NCBI GenBank assembly: GCA_946887045.1
Contig: CAMPKC010000013.1
Span: 1-64,000, forward strand
DNA: 64,000 nt
Source: an uncultured Sphingobacteriaceae bacterium
Lineage (GTDB): Bacteria; Bacteroidota; Bacteroidia; Sphingobacteriales; Sphingobacteriaceae
Reading direction: 5' to 3'
Of the stretch, positions 36,468 through 45,174 are shown piece after piece. The notes beneath the pieces are model-generated. The model did not search any database. It saw nothing but the letters and a program-made list of their open reading frames with translations, and had not been told where the DNA came from. The translations under genes were made by a program, and so were the position numbers. Each line of letters starts with the position of its first letter. Within the stretch, counting starts at the first letter, position 1.

Positions 36468-38372
36468 ATGAGTGAATCCATAAAACATGAGTGCGGTATC
36501 GCACTTATCCGTCTTTTAAAACCCCTGTCTTACTATCAGCAAAAATATGGCACGTCCTTATATGGTCTGAATAAACTGTACCTGCTTATGGAAAAGCAGC
36601 ATAACAGGGGGCAGGACGGAGCGGGTATAGCTACCATAAAATTGAATGTCGCTCCGGGGAACCGTTACATAAGCCGTTATCGGGCTATGGGATCAAGCGC
36701 TGTATCAGAGGTTTTTGAACATGTACAGAGGAAGTTTGCCGATGTACAAAGTAATTCGCCAGAATTGTTTAAAGATGCTGAGTGGCTGAAGGAAAATATC
36801 AGCTTCACGGGAGAAGTATTGATGGGCCATTTACGCTACGGGACTCACGGTAAAAACAGTATCGAGAATTGTCATCCATTCCTTCGCCAGAACAACTGGA
36901 TGAGCCGTAATCTGGTAATTGCGGGTAACTTCAATATGACTAATGTTGATGAATTACTGGAGCAGTTGTATGAACTTGGCCAGCATCCAAAAGAAAGGGC
37001 AGATACGGTTACCGTTCTTGAAAAGATCGGACACTTTCTTGATGCCGAAAATCAGGAACTGTTCGACTCTTATAAAGGTGATGGGCACTCTAACGCAATT
37101 ATAAGTCAGCTTATAGCCGATAACATTGACGTTGCGAAAATACTTCGTCGTTCGGCAAAGACCTGGGATGGCGGCTATACCATTGAAGGTATATTTGGCC
37201 ATGGTGATGCATTTGTAATGAGGGATCCATCGGGTATCCGGCCAGCTTTTTACTACATTGATGACGAGGTAGCTGTTGTTACTTCTGAACGCCCCGCTAT
37301 TCAAACCGCATTTAATGTTCCAATCTCTTCTATAAAGGAGATAAAACCAGGGCATGCTCTTATTATCAAGAAGAATGGCGATATCTCGGAAGAGCAATTC
37401 CGTGAGCCGGAAGAGCATAAATCGTGCTCTTTCGAACGTATCTATTTTTCAAGAGGCAGCGATGCCGACATTTATAAAGAACGGAAGGAATTGGGACGTT
37501 TGTTGTGTCCTCAAATTCTAAAAGCTGTAAATAACGATTTGAAAAATACAGTGGTATCTTTCATTCCTAATACTGCTGAAGTTGCTTTTTATGGAATGGT
37601 GGATGGTTTATACAAATATGTAAACCAGCTGCAAAAAGAAACGCTGCTAAACAGGGCTGATAAGATTTCTGATCAGGAGTTGGAGGATATGCTGAATATG
37701 GCTCCGAGAGTTGAGAAAATTGCCATCAAGGACGCAAAACTTAGAACTTTCATCACTCAGGACGCTGACAGGCAGGATATGGTGTCCCATATTTACGATA
37801 CAACCTATGGTCTCATCAGAAGAGGGCAGGACTCTTTAGTTGTTATCGACGATTCAATTGTCCGTGGAACAACTCTTAAACAAAGTATTTTACGCATCCT
37901 CGACCGCTTAGGTCCTGTTAAAGTAGTTGTAGTTTCTTCTGCTCCTCAAATTCGTTATCCCGATTGTTACGGCATTGATATGTCCAGGATGGGTGAATTT
38001 GTCGCGTTTGAAGCAGCAATTTCCTTGTTAAAAGAAACAGATCGCGAACACCTTATCTGGGAAGTTTACGAAAAATGTAAAGCATCGGTAACTTTGGATA
38101 AAGAACAAGTTCCAAATTACGTTAAAGCGATTTACGAACCATTTACCGACGAAGAGATATCTGCCAGGATAGCAAAAATCATTTCTCCGCCGGATATAAA
38201 AGCCGAAGTCCAGGTGATTTATCAAACATTGGACAATCTTCATAAAGCTTGTCCGAATCATTTAGGCGATTGGTATTTTTCAGGAAACTATCCTACACCA
38301 GGAGGAAATAAAGTTGTTAACCGCTCTTATATGAACTGGGTAGAAGGTAAGAACCAGCGGGCTTACGTATAA
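36468..38372 (+). CDS. Long-form amidophosphoribosyltransferase-like protein
   Basis: 634 residues, longer than the usual ~470-510 for PurF. An N-terminal glutamine amidotransferase domain starts at Cys9 (KHECGIALIRLL), so an 8-residue propeptide would need removal to free the nucleophile. HLRYGTHGKNS (121-131) and GNFN (153-156) complete the site. A phosphoribosyltransferase domain has the PRPP loop DDSIVRGTT (461-469). About 100 residues at the end (ISARIAKII to KNQRAYV) are additional. PurF makes 5-phosphoribosylamine, the first purine step. Bacteroidota often carry this long form besides a normal PurF, so its exact substrate is open. Confidence 0.8.
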   Translation: MSESIKHECGIALIRLLKPLSYYQQKYGTSLYGLNKLYLLMEKQHNRGQDGAGIATIKLNVAPGNRYISRYRAMGSSAVSEVFEHVQRKFADVQSNSPELFKDAEWLKENISFTGEVLMGHLRYGTHGKNSIENCHPFLRQNNWMSRNLVIAGNFNMTNVDELLEQLYELGQHPKERADTVTVLEKIGHFLDAENQELFDSYKGDGHSNAIISQLIADNIDVAKILRRSAKTWDGGYTIEGIFGHGDAFVMRDPSGIRPAFYYIDDEVAVVTSERPAIQTAFNVPISSIKEIKPGHALIIKKNGDISEEQFREPEEHKSCSFERIYFSRGSDADIYKERKELGRLLCPQILKAVNNDLKNTVVSFIPNTAEVAFYGMVDGLYKYVNQLQKETLLNRADKISDQELEDMLNMAPRVEKIAIKDAKLRTFITQDADRQDMVSHIYDTTYGLIRRGQDSLVVIDDSIVRGTTLKQSILRILDRLGPVKVVVVSSAPQIRYPDCYGIDMSRMGEFVAFEAAISLLKETDREHLIWEVYEKCKASVTLDKEQVPNYVKAIYEPFTDEEISARIAKIISPPDIKAEVQVIYQTLDNLHKACPNHLGDWYFSGNYPTPGGNKVVNRSYMNWVEGKNQRAYV

Positions 38373-38379
38373 GATTAAA

Positions 38380-38423
38380 GAAGGATGGAATGAATCAATA
38401 TTCGATATATTTTATCCTTTTTC
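38380..38423. terminator. Possible weak terminator between the PurF-type gene and lysE
   Basis: AAGAAGGAT near 38380 and ATCCTTTTT near 38412 can form about 9 bp with one G-T pair around a large AT-rich loop, followed by T-rich sequence. It lies between converging genes. This is weak evidence. Confidence 0.3.
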
Positions 38424-38431
38424 TCTTTTAC

Positions 38432-39061
38432 TTATAAGATCGAGTGAGTAAATACCAGGTTGTAAATTAGCTTAAGAGCGAAAATTATTATCAGGGCACC
38501 CGCCGTACGGTTCAGCATCACCATTGTATTTTCCTTTATCCGGTAGCGCAGTTTATTAGAATAATAGGCTTTAACGGTATCCATGCTAAACTGAGTAATC
38601 AGAATGGATCCGAAAAATGGTAATATTTCGCTGGTGTCTAGCTGACCATGCATAGAAATGAATCCGCTTGTTACACTAACCCAATACAGAAACATCGAGG
38701 GATTGAAAATACACATCAAAAATCCCTTAAAGAAATAGCCTGTATTGCGTTTTTTACAGTTTATATTTTCATGATTGATTTTGACCTTTTTAAAAAAATA
38801 GTAAAGGCCGATTCCTAAGAGAATTACACTTCCCGTAACTCCTATCGGAACTTTATAGCTGTTTTCTACCTGGATAAACGAGGAACCGTAAATCGTAAGA
38901 ATAATGTAAATAAGATCACTTAATACCACACCGGCTGCAAGCCACATTCCTGCATGAAAGCCTTTTTCAATGCTGGTCTTTATAAGTGCAAAAAAGACAG
39001 GCCCCGTAACAAATGAGAGCACGATGCCTAACCCTATTCCTGATATAATTAGTTCAAGCAT
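38432..39061 (-). CDS. LysE-family translocator
   Basis: 209 residues with six hydrophobic segments. The first has GIGLGIVLSFVTGPVFFALI, the LysE/RhtB family signature with its conserved Pro; the third is followed by FLMCIFNPSMFLYW, also typical. Family members export amino acids such as lysine, threonine or homoserine. The substrate cannot be assigned. It is a single leftward gene divergent from the sugar transporter. Confidence 0.88.
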   Translation of the reverse strand: MLELIISGIGLGIVLSFVTGPVFFALIKTSIEKGFHAGMWLAAGVVLSDLIYIILTIYGSSFIQVENSYKVPIGVTGSVILLGIGLYYFFKKVKINHENINCKKRNTGYFFKGFLMCIFNPSMFLYWVSVTSGFISMHGQLDTSEILPFFGSILITQFSMDTVKAYYSNKLRYRIKENTMVMLNRTAGALIIIFALKLIYNLVFTHSIL

Positions 39062-39203
39062 GAATGTATTCTTTTCAGAATGTTGCGAAATGCAAATTAA
39101 AGGAAAATTCTGTCGGTTTATATAACAGATTACCCTCTTTATAAAACATCAATTTTATAATATAAGTATAAACACGCAAAAATGTTCGGCAAGAAATAAG
39201 TTT

Positions 39204-39235
39204 ATTGCAGATGTTACGCCTTTCCGTTATCTTGT
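39204..39235 (+). promoter_or_regulatory. Candidate promoter of the sugar MFS gene
   Basis: TTG (39205-39207), a 20-nt spacer and TATCTTGT (39228-39235) approximate the Bacteroidota consensus, with one difference in the -7 core. It is 23 nt before the ATG. Confidence 0.4.
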
Positions 39236-39258
39236 AATTTTTAAAATATCGACCAATT

Positions 39259-40539
39259 ATGCATGACAAACCTGTAAACTCCTCTAAGCCAATTGTTATT
39301 ATCGGAATATTGTTTTTTATATTCGGATTTGTTACGTGGTTAAACGGAACGCTTATTCCTTTTTTAAAGCTTGCATGCAATCTTGAAACCGACACGCAGG
39401 CTTTTTTTGTGACCTTCGCATTCTACATGGCATATTTTTTCCTTGCCGTACCCTCTTCGTGGATATTAAAGAAAACAGGCATGAAGCGAGGAATGGCACT
39501 CGGGTTAGTAGTAATGGCTATAGGTGCGATTGTCTTTGTTCCCGCTGCAAACTCCAGGAGTTTTGCTCTTTTTTTAACAGGATTGTTTGTACAGGGTGCT
39601 GGATTGTCTATTTTACAAACAGCATCAAATCCATATATCAGTATCGTAGGTCCTATCGAAAGTGCAGCCCAGCGAATTAGTATAATGGGTATTTGCAATA
39701 AGGTTGCCGGTATACTTAGTCCATTAATTCTGGGGGCGATTGTTTTAAAGGACGCCACTGCCTTAGAAACCAGGATTATTTCTGCTACAAATCTGCAAAG
39801 TAAAAATGCTTTACTGGATGAATTGGCCGGCCGGGTAATTACCCCGTATATAATAATTGCAGTTTCCTTATTATTCTTAGCCTTATGGATCAGTAAATCT
39901 TCTTTGCCTGATATCGATGCTTCTACGGCTAATGCTCAGCCCGAGGGTAAGTCTTTGGCCGCCGGGAAATCGAGTGCACTGCAATTTCCTCATCTCATGC
40001 TGGGTGTTTTATGTTTGTTTCTTTATGTGGGGGTCGAAGTAATGGCCGGAGATGCGATCGGAATTTACGGCAAGAGCTTTGGTATCCCATTGGACGAAAC
40101 AAAGTACTATACGTCTTTTACTCTTGTGGCCATGCTCGTGGGGTATATTATTGGCATAATAACCATTCCCAAATATATAAGTCAGGAAACTGGTTTAAAG
40201 ATATCGGCAATCGTCGGAATTATTTTCACCACAGGGGCTTTACTTACTGAGGGATACGTTTCGGTTGGTTTTGTTGCCGCTTTAGGTTTGGCAAATGCTT
40301 TAATGTGGCCGGCAATCTTTCCAATGGCGATCAGAGGACTGGGAAAGTTTACCGAAATGGGTTCTGCTTTTTTGATTATGGGGATTGCAGGAGGCGCAAT
40401 TTTGCCTTTGATCTTCGGGCATTTTAAAGAGGCCTATGATTTTCAATGGGTATTTTTTGGTGTCATGGCGCCTTGTTATTTATTTATTCTGTATTATTCT
40501 ATTGCGGGACATAAAGTTGGTGTAATTTCGCAGAAATAA
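39259..40539 (+). CDS. Sugar MFS transporter (FucP/GluP family)
   Basis: 426 residues, 12 membrane segments. The first two segments hold FGFVTWLNGTLIPFLKLACNLE, the signature of the fucose/glucose/galactose:H+ symporter group. TASNPYISIVGP follows in the fourth helix and MWPAIFPMAIRGLGKFT near helix 10. It imports a hexose with protons across the inner membrane; glucose/galactose or fucose fit equally. It is followed after 15 nt by the dCMP deaminase gene. Confidence 0.92.
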   Translation: MHDKPVNSSKPIVIIGILFFIFGFVTWLNGTLIPFLKLACNLETDTQAFFVTFAFYMAYFFLAVPSSWILKKTGMKRGMALGLVVMAIGAIVFVPAANSRSFALFLTGLFVQGAGLSILQTASNPYISIVGPIESAAQRISIMGICNKVAGILSPLILGAIVLKDATALETRIISATNLQSKNALLDELAGRVITPYIIIAVSLLFLALWISKSSLPDIDASTANAQPEGKSLAAGKSSALQFPHLMLGVLCLFLYVGVEVMAGDAIGIYGKSFGIPLDETKYYTSFTLVAMLVGYIIGIITIPKYISQETGLKISAIVGIIFTTGALLTEGYVSVGFVAALGLANALMWPAIFPMAIRGLGKFTEMGSAFLIMGIAGGAILPLIFGHFKEAYDFQWVFFGVMAPCYLFILYYSIAGHKVGVISQK

Positions 40540-40554
40540 TATTTTTTCAATTTA

Positions 40555-41013
40555 ATGACTCAAAAACCCAGTTTCGATACCATTTTCATGAATCTTGCCT
40601 CCGACCTTGCCAAGCGCTCGCATTGCGTGAAGGCTCAGGTTGGGGCTGTTCTCGCCAAGGAAACCAGAATTATTTCCATAGGTTATAATGGTCCGCCTGC
40701 AGGAACACATAATTGTGATGAGGAATGGCCTGAAACAGGTTGCCCCAGAGATGCAAGGGGGAGTTGTTCGCTGGCTCTGCATGCCGAGGAAAATGCTATT
40801 CTTTATGCGGTGAAGAATGGAGCTGATTTACACGGTTCTACTTTGTACCTAACACTTTCACCCTGTCTGCCTTGTGCCAGGATTATCTTCTCATCCGGAG
40901 TGAAAAAAGTGTTTTATAAAAACTCATACGCAAATTATAAGGGCCTGCCTTCTGACGAAGGAGTAGACTTTCTTAATAAATTCGGAGTCGAAGCAGTAAG
41001 ATCTGAGTTTTAG
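40555..41013 (+). CDS. dCMP deaminase-family protein
   Basis: 152 residues. The zinc site is H76-A-E78 (ALHAEENAILYA) and C104-x2-C107 (SPCLPCARI). The ISIGYNGPPAGTHNCDE stretch with additional Cys and His is typical of dCMP deaminase/ComEB. The reaction is dCMP to dUMP, feeding thymidylate synthesis. A small cytidine/nucleotide deaminase of related type is the only real alternative. Confidence 0.9.
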   Translation: MTQKPSFDTIFMNLASDLAKRSHCVKAQVGAVLAKETRIISIGYNGPPAGTHNCDEEWPETGCPRDARGSCSLALHAEENAILYAVKNGADLHGSTLYLTLSPCLPCARIIFSSGVKKVFYKNSYANYKGLPSDEGVDFLNKFGVEAVRSEF

Positions 41014-41290
41014 TATAATTGCCTGATTTTTAAGACAATGTATACTTTTTTATGAAATGCGTATGCTTTCGCAGACAAATGTTTAAACATTAAATTAAAT
41101 CAATACTTTCATGTATTTATTTTTTGAAAAATTTTCGATGTTTAGGGGTATGAAAAACCTTAATACAGCTTAAAATCCCTCTCTGGATTATCTTCGGTTG
41201 GATTTGGCCTTTCTAAAAGGGCTTTCGGAACGCTTATTGCTTTATTGGCAGTGTTGCGGTTTTCGCAATTATAACATCACGTATTAAGCT

Positions 41291-41458
41291 ATGAGAAATT
41301 TTGATCCTACCTTAGAAAATTTAATGAAACTGGCTCCGACAGACTCAATACGAGATACTCCGCCTTCAACATACAAAGCACATAACAGTTGGTTTGGTGT
41401 AGATAAAGTCGATGGACATCCGAAAAGAACTATTAAAGCAAAGGGAGCAAAATCTTAA
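41291..41458 (+). CDS. Hypothetical 55-residue small protein
   Basis: An ATG-initiated frame of 55 codons between two annotated neighbours. The product starts MRNFDPTLENLMKLAP, is Pro/Asp-containing in the middle and strongly basic at the end (HPKRTIKAKGAKS). It has no signal peptide or membrane segment. Its stop codon is inside a terminator stem, which ties the frame end to a transcript end. No similarity is recognised. The 277 nt upstream (41014-41290) contain no other gene, only AT-rich sequence and a small GC hairpin at 41254-41268. Confidence 0.55.
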   Translation: MRNFDPTLENLMKLAPTDSIRDTPPSTYKAHNSWFGVDKVDGHPKRTIKAKGAKS

Positions 41459-41477
41459 AGATTTGCTCCTTTTTTTA
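41444..41477 (+). terminator. Rho-independent terminator across the small gene's stop
   Basis: GGAGCAAA, a bulged A, TC, loop TTAA, then GATTTGCTCC followed by seven T (41470-41476 region). The stop codon of the 55-residue gene lies within the hairpin. It is oriented for rightward transcription. Confidence 0.8.
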
Positions 41478-41481
41478 TACT

Positions 41482-41961
41482 TTAGTTTGTTAATTCTTCT
41501 AATAGCAGGCTGGCAATTGCGTCAATCGTCTGCTCGACTATTTCATCCGGCGTTCCTTCAAAAAGCAAAGATGTTTTCCAGGCATTATCGTTTATAATTG
41601 CATGGACGAACATCGTGCCCACCGGTTTCGAGTCGGTTTCACTTCCGCCGGGCGAAGTTAAACCTGTCACCGAAACGATAATATCCGCTTGTATTAGTTC
41701 TTTAGCCCCTTCAGCTAATAGCTGGGTAACCTCAGGAGATTCGGCCGAGTATTTATCAATAATTTGGGAAGGAACCTTTAGCAAGTTCTCTTTTACACTG
41801 CGATCATAACAAACAATACTACCTTTTACAATTTGACCGCAATCGGGCACTGACGTGAAATCATAGATTAACTTGCCGGTAGTTGCGCTTTCAACAAAGG
41901 CTATAGTCAGATCTTTTGCTAAGATAGTGTGGCAACAAGCAATAACGGATTTGGCGGGCAT
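41482..41961 (-). CDS. CinA-like nicotinamide-nucleotide amidohydrolase domain protein
   Basis: 159 residues, a free-standing CinA C-terminal domain (PncC type). Such enzymes deamidate nicotinamide mononucleotide during NAD recycling. The catalytic-Ser region, usually VAESCTGG, is VESATTGKLI here, and later parts KGSIVCYDRSVKENLL and SVTGLTSPGGSETDSKPVGTMFV are recognisable. The active-site Ser is kept but the GG is changed to GK, so the activity may differ. Confidence 0.8.
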   Translation of the reverse strand: MPAKSVIACCHTILAKDLTIAFVESATTGKLIYDFTSVPDCGQIVKGSIVCYDRSVKENLLKVPSQIIDKYSAESPEVTQLLAEGAKELIQADIIVSVTGLTSPGGSETDSKPVGTMFVHAIINDNAWKTSLLFEGTPDEIVEQTIDAIASLLLEELTN

Positions 41962-42020
41962 AATTCTAATTTTATTTTTCTAACACCTCTCTCTTCTAAT
42001 AGTTTTATCCTACAAGTTTA

Positions 42021-42278
42021 TTACCTCCCGCCAGCTTTACCTTTTAGCTCCCAATGGTCTTTTGTAATACGGCCATCCTTATCAATTTTTAAGGTTCTTG
42101 CATATCTTTCGCCTTTGATGGTGCCATCTTCCCGTCTCTTTCCAATGAAAAATACAATCGGATTACCATCATTATCTGTTTTAAATGAGATGTCATTGTT
42201 TTTATAGGAGCTGTTTATTAAACTCGAGTTTGCATAAGTCTTACTTAATATTTTCAACAAATCTTCGTTTAGTTTCAT
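42021..42278 (-). CDS. Small conserved-type hypothetical protein
   Basis: 85 residues, no signal peptide. Charged and likely a small beta-strand domain: NPIVFFIGKRREDGTIKGERYARTLK then DKDGRITKDHWELKGKAGG. It resembles short uncharacterised proteins I recall from other Sphingobacteriaceae, but I cannot name a family. Leftward, 59 nt upstream of the CinA-like gene and divergent from the M16 pair. Confidence 0.65.
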   Translation of the reverse strand: MKLNEDLLKILSKTYANSSLINSSYKNNDISFKTDNDGNPIVFFIGKRREDGTIKGERYARTLKIDKDGRITKDHWELKGKAGGR

Positions 42279-42360
42279 ATACTGTTTCTATTATAAATAG
42301 AATATGAAGAAGAAGTTTTTTGATTTTTCTGATATATTTACTCCCAAGCATTACCGATAG

Positions 42361-43737
42361 ATGATAAAAAAAATTTTATACCTGATTATTGCCTGCTTTC
42401 TACTTGAAACCGCGCAGGCGCAGCCTACAACTCCGAAAGTCAAGTTACCTTCCAATATGTTCTTTAAGAAGCTTTCAAACGGCTTGGATGTATTGGTTTT
42501 AGAGGATAACAGCGTCCCTTTGGCGACGATCGAAATTGCTGTAAAGAATGGCTCCTATACTGAACCTCCACAGTATAATGGGCTCAGTCATTTATACGAG
42601 CACATGTTTTTCAAGGCAAATAAAGATTATCCCAGTCAGGAAGCCTTTCTTAATAGGGTAAGCGAATTAGGAATTAGTTTTAATGGAACCACGTCGCAGG
42701 AGCTGGTGAACTATTATTTTACCCTCCCGAAGTTCAATCTTCAGCATGGTTTGGAGTTTATGAATTCAGCAATAAGATATCCCAAATTCGATGCTGAAGA
42801 GATGAAAAAGGAGAATGTGGTAGTCGACGGCGAGTTTCAGCGTAACGAGTCTAATCCATATTTTGCTCTGTTTGATGAAATGAATAAAAAGCTATGGGGC
42901 GATCTTTACAGCAGAAAGAATGTGATTGGAAATCATGATATCATCCGTTCGGCAACGCCGGCGCAGATGGACACCATAAAGAATAAATACTATTGGCCGG
43001 ATAATTCATTGTTAACCATAGCCGGAGATGTAAAGCACGAAGACGTTTTTAAACAAACAGAAGCAATTTTTGCAGACTGGAAGCCCGCGGGTTTTGATCC
43101 GGCACAAAAATGGCCGGTTCCGGAGTTTAAGCCTTTAACAAAGACCGAACATTTTATTGTTGAGTCGGATCTTTCTCGAGTGCCGTTTATTATGATGAAT
43201 TGGCAGGGGCCGGATACAAGGAATGATTTACCTGCAACCTATGCCGCAGATGTGTTTTCTTTTATCATTAATCAAAATTCTTCAAAGTTTAGTAAAGCTC
43301 TGGTAGATGCAGGTTTGGCTTTGCAGGTGAACATTGGTTATTTGACCCAAAAGCATACCGGGCCTATCAGTGTATTCGTGGTGCCCAATCCGTCCAAAAT
43401 AAAAGAATGTACCGCGGAAGTAAAGCGACAAATTGCTCTTTGGGATACTGATACCTACCTAACCGATGAACAAATCGAAACGGCAAAGCGTATGCTGGAA
43501 ATCAGTCAGGTAAAAGACGAGGAGATAACATCAAACTTTATACATACCATTTCTTTTTGGTGGGCATCTGCTTCTATCGATTATCTAACCACTTATCTTG
43601 AAAATTTGAGGAAAGTTAATCGTGCAGATTTACAGCAATACGTTAAAAAGTATATTAAAAATAAACCTTATGCTGCCGGGATGCTTATTAGTGCTCCGAT
43701 GAAAGCAGAGTTAAAACCCGAAGAATTCTTCAAATAA
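42361..43737 (+). CDS. M16-family zinc metallopeptidase (catalytic subunit)
   Basis: 458 residues with a signal peptide (cleavage near AQA|QPT). The inverted zinc motif HLYEH is at 77-81 (LSHLYEHMFFK) and the distal ligand is E158 in ENVVVDGEFQ. Two M16 half-domains follow each other. It is probably periplasmic and degrades peptides. The next gene encodes a second M16-type protein lacking the zinc motif; the two are 18 nt apart and likely act as a heterodimer. Confidence 0.92.
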   Translation: MIKKILYLIIACFLLETAQAQPTTPKVKLPSNMFFKKLSNGLDVLVLEDNSVPLATIEIAVKNGSYTEPPQYNGLSHLYEHMFFKANKDYPSQEAFLNRVSELGISFNGTTSQELVNYYFTLPKFNLQHGLEFMNSAIRYPKFDAEEMKKENVVVDGEFQRNESNPYFALFDEMNKKLWGDLYSRKNVIGNHDIIRSATPAQMDTIKNKYYWPDNSLLTIAGDVKHEDVFKQTEAIFADWKPAGFDPAQKWPVPEFKPLTKTEHFIVESDLSRVPFIMMNWQGPDTRNDLPATYAADVFSFIINQNSSKFSKALVDAGLALQVNIGYLTQKHTGPISVFVVPNPSKIKECTAEVKRQIALWDTDTYLTDEQIETAKRMLEISQVKDEEITSNFIHTISFWWASASIDYLTTYLENLRKVNRADLQQYVKKYIKNKPYAAGMLISAPMKAELKPEEFFK

Positions 43738-43755
43738 ACAAGAGAAATAATATTT

Positions 43756-45057
43756 ATGAAACGTTTTGTATTTAGTGTATATATATTATTCATAACACTT
43801 GGAGTTTCTGCGCAGCCGAAGGCAACTTCTTTCGAGGTAGCAGGCATTAAAGTAATTATGAAGCCCACGCAAAAGGAGATTATCAACGTAAGCATGTATT
43901 TCAGGGGCGGGGTTACAAATTATCCGGCTGGTAAAGCAGGAATAGAACAACTTGCCTTAGCATCAACAACTGAGTGCGGAACGAAAAAATATAATAAAGA
44001 TGTTTTTAAGGATAGGGAAGATGCTTTTGGGCTTGAGGTAAGCGGCTCATCTGGTTACGACAACGGAACAATCAGCATGACCTGTATTTCAAAGTTTTTT
44101 AATGAAGGTTGGGGCTTATTTGCGGACGCTGTCGTGAATCCTGTGTTTGAGGAAAAAGAGTTTGAAATGCTAAAGGAAAAAATGATTTCGGGGATAAAGC
44201 AATCAGAATCTGATCCGGATGACCGGATTGAACAATTGACAATAAAAAACGCTTTTAAAGGAACTCCTTATGCGGTAGATCCTTCGGGCGATGTAGAAAC
44301 TTTAAGTAAGCTTACATCAGCTGAGGTAAAAGATTACTATTTTAACAAGTTACTTAACAAGAAACGTATGTTTATTGTGGTTGTTGGAAAGATTTCTAAA
44401 GAAGAAATTATAAAACGTATTACCGCTTCATTTGCAACTGTTCCCGTTAAGGCCTATAAGCCAGCACTGTATTCGATGCCCGTCTCAGCCACAGCGGAGG
44501 TGTTGTTAGAAGAGCGTGTTTTAGCTACAAATTATATCACCGGAAGTATAAATGCACCGGCTGTTTCGAGCAGTGATTATTTGCCGTACCGACTTGCTAT
44601 TTCTGCTTTGAGCAATCGCTTGTTCCGGGAAATCAGAACAAATCGTAATTTATCATATGCTCCCTATGCTCATAGTGTAAACCGTTTAATGCCGTATGCG
44701 GTAATGTATGTTAGTACTACGGATCCAAAGGCTGCTGTAGAGGTAATGATTGATGAGCTTAAAGATTTGAGAGATAACGGATTTTCTGAGGAAGAGCTTG
44801 CTTCGGGAAAGAGTGGCTTTATTACCAATAATTACATGAAGGAAGAGAGCACAGAAGCCATTGCAGCAAGCTTAGGGAGCGCGGAAATTTTGGGTGATTG
44901 GCGTATTGCCGATGAAACTGCCGAACGAATTACTAAAGTAACCTTAACACAAATGAATGCGGTGTTGAAGAAATATGTCAACACAATACGATGGAGTTAT
45001 CTGGGTGATAAGAAATTGGCGGATGAAGCCGCATCGGCATTTAAAAATACACTATAA
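43756..45057 (+). CDS. M16-family protein without zinc site (partner subunit)
   Basis: 433 residues with a signal peptide. The fold is M16-like (STTECGTKKY, later NRLFREIRTNRNLSYAPYAHS, which is the Arg/Tyr substrate-binding part of the partner subunit). The HxxEH position reads AGIEQLALAST, so no zinc can bind. In two-gene M16 systems, one chain is catalytic and the other supplies RxxxxY binding residues; this matches. Confidence 0.9.
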   Translation: MKRFVFSVYILFITLGVSAQPKATSFEVAGIKVIMKPTQKEIINVSMYFRGGVTNYPAGKAGIEQLALASTTECGTKKYNKDVFKDREDAFGLEVSGSSGYDNGTISMTCISKFFNEGWGLFADAVVNPVFEEKEFEMLKEKMISGIKQSESDPDDRIEQLTIKNAFKGTPYAVDPSGDVETLSKLTSAEVKDYYFNKLLNKKRMFIVVVGKISKEEIIKRITASFATVPVKAYKPALYSMPVSATAEVLLEERVLATNYITGSINAPAVSSSDYLPYRLAISALSNRLFREIRTNRNLSYAPYAHSVNRLMPYAVMYVSTTDPKAAVEVMIDELKDLRDNGFSEEELASGKSGFITNNYMKEESTEAIAASLGSAEILGDWRIADETAERITKVTLTQMNAVLKKYVNTIRWSYLGDKKLADEAASAFKNTL

Positions 45058-45174
45058 TGGTGTCAAAAGCTCTGTCCACGCAGGGCTTTTGTTTTACCTG
45101 GATAATGAACAAACACCTGTGAATTTCGTTAATCTTCAGGGTTTTCGAACCTGTTTTTAAAATCTCATACTTTC

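Noticed and set aside
36954..37418. 154-codon open frame on the minus strand inside the PurF-type gene
   Set aside because: It lies wholly opposite a gene with clear catalytic motifs, has no family pattern and no promoter.
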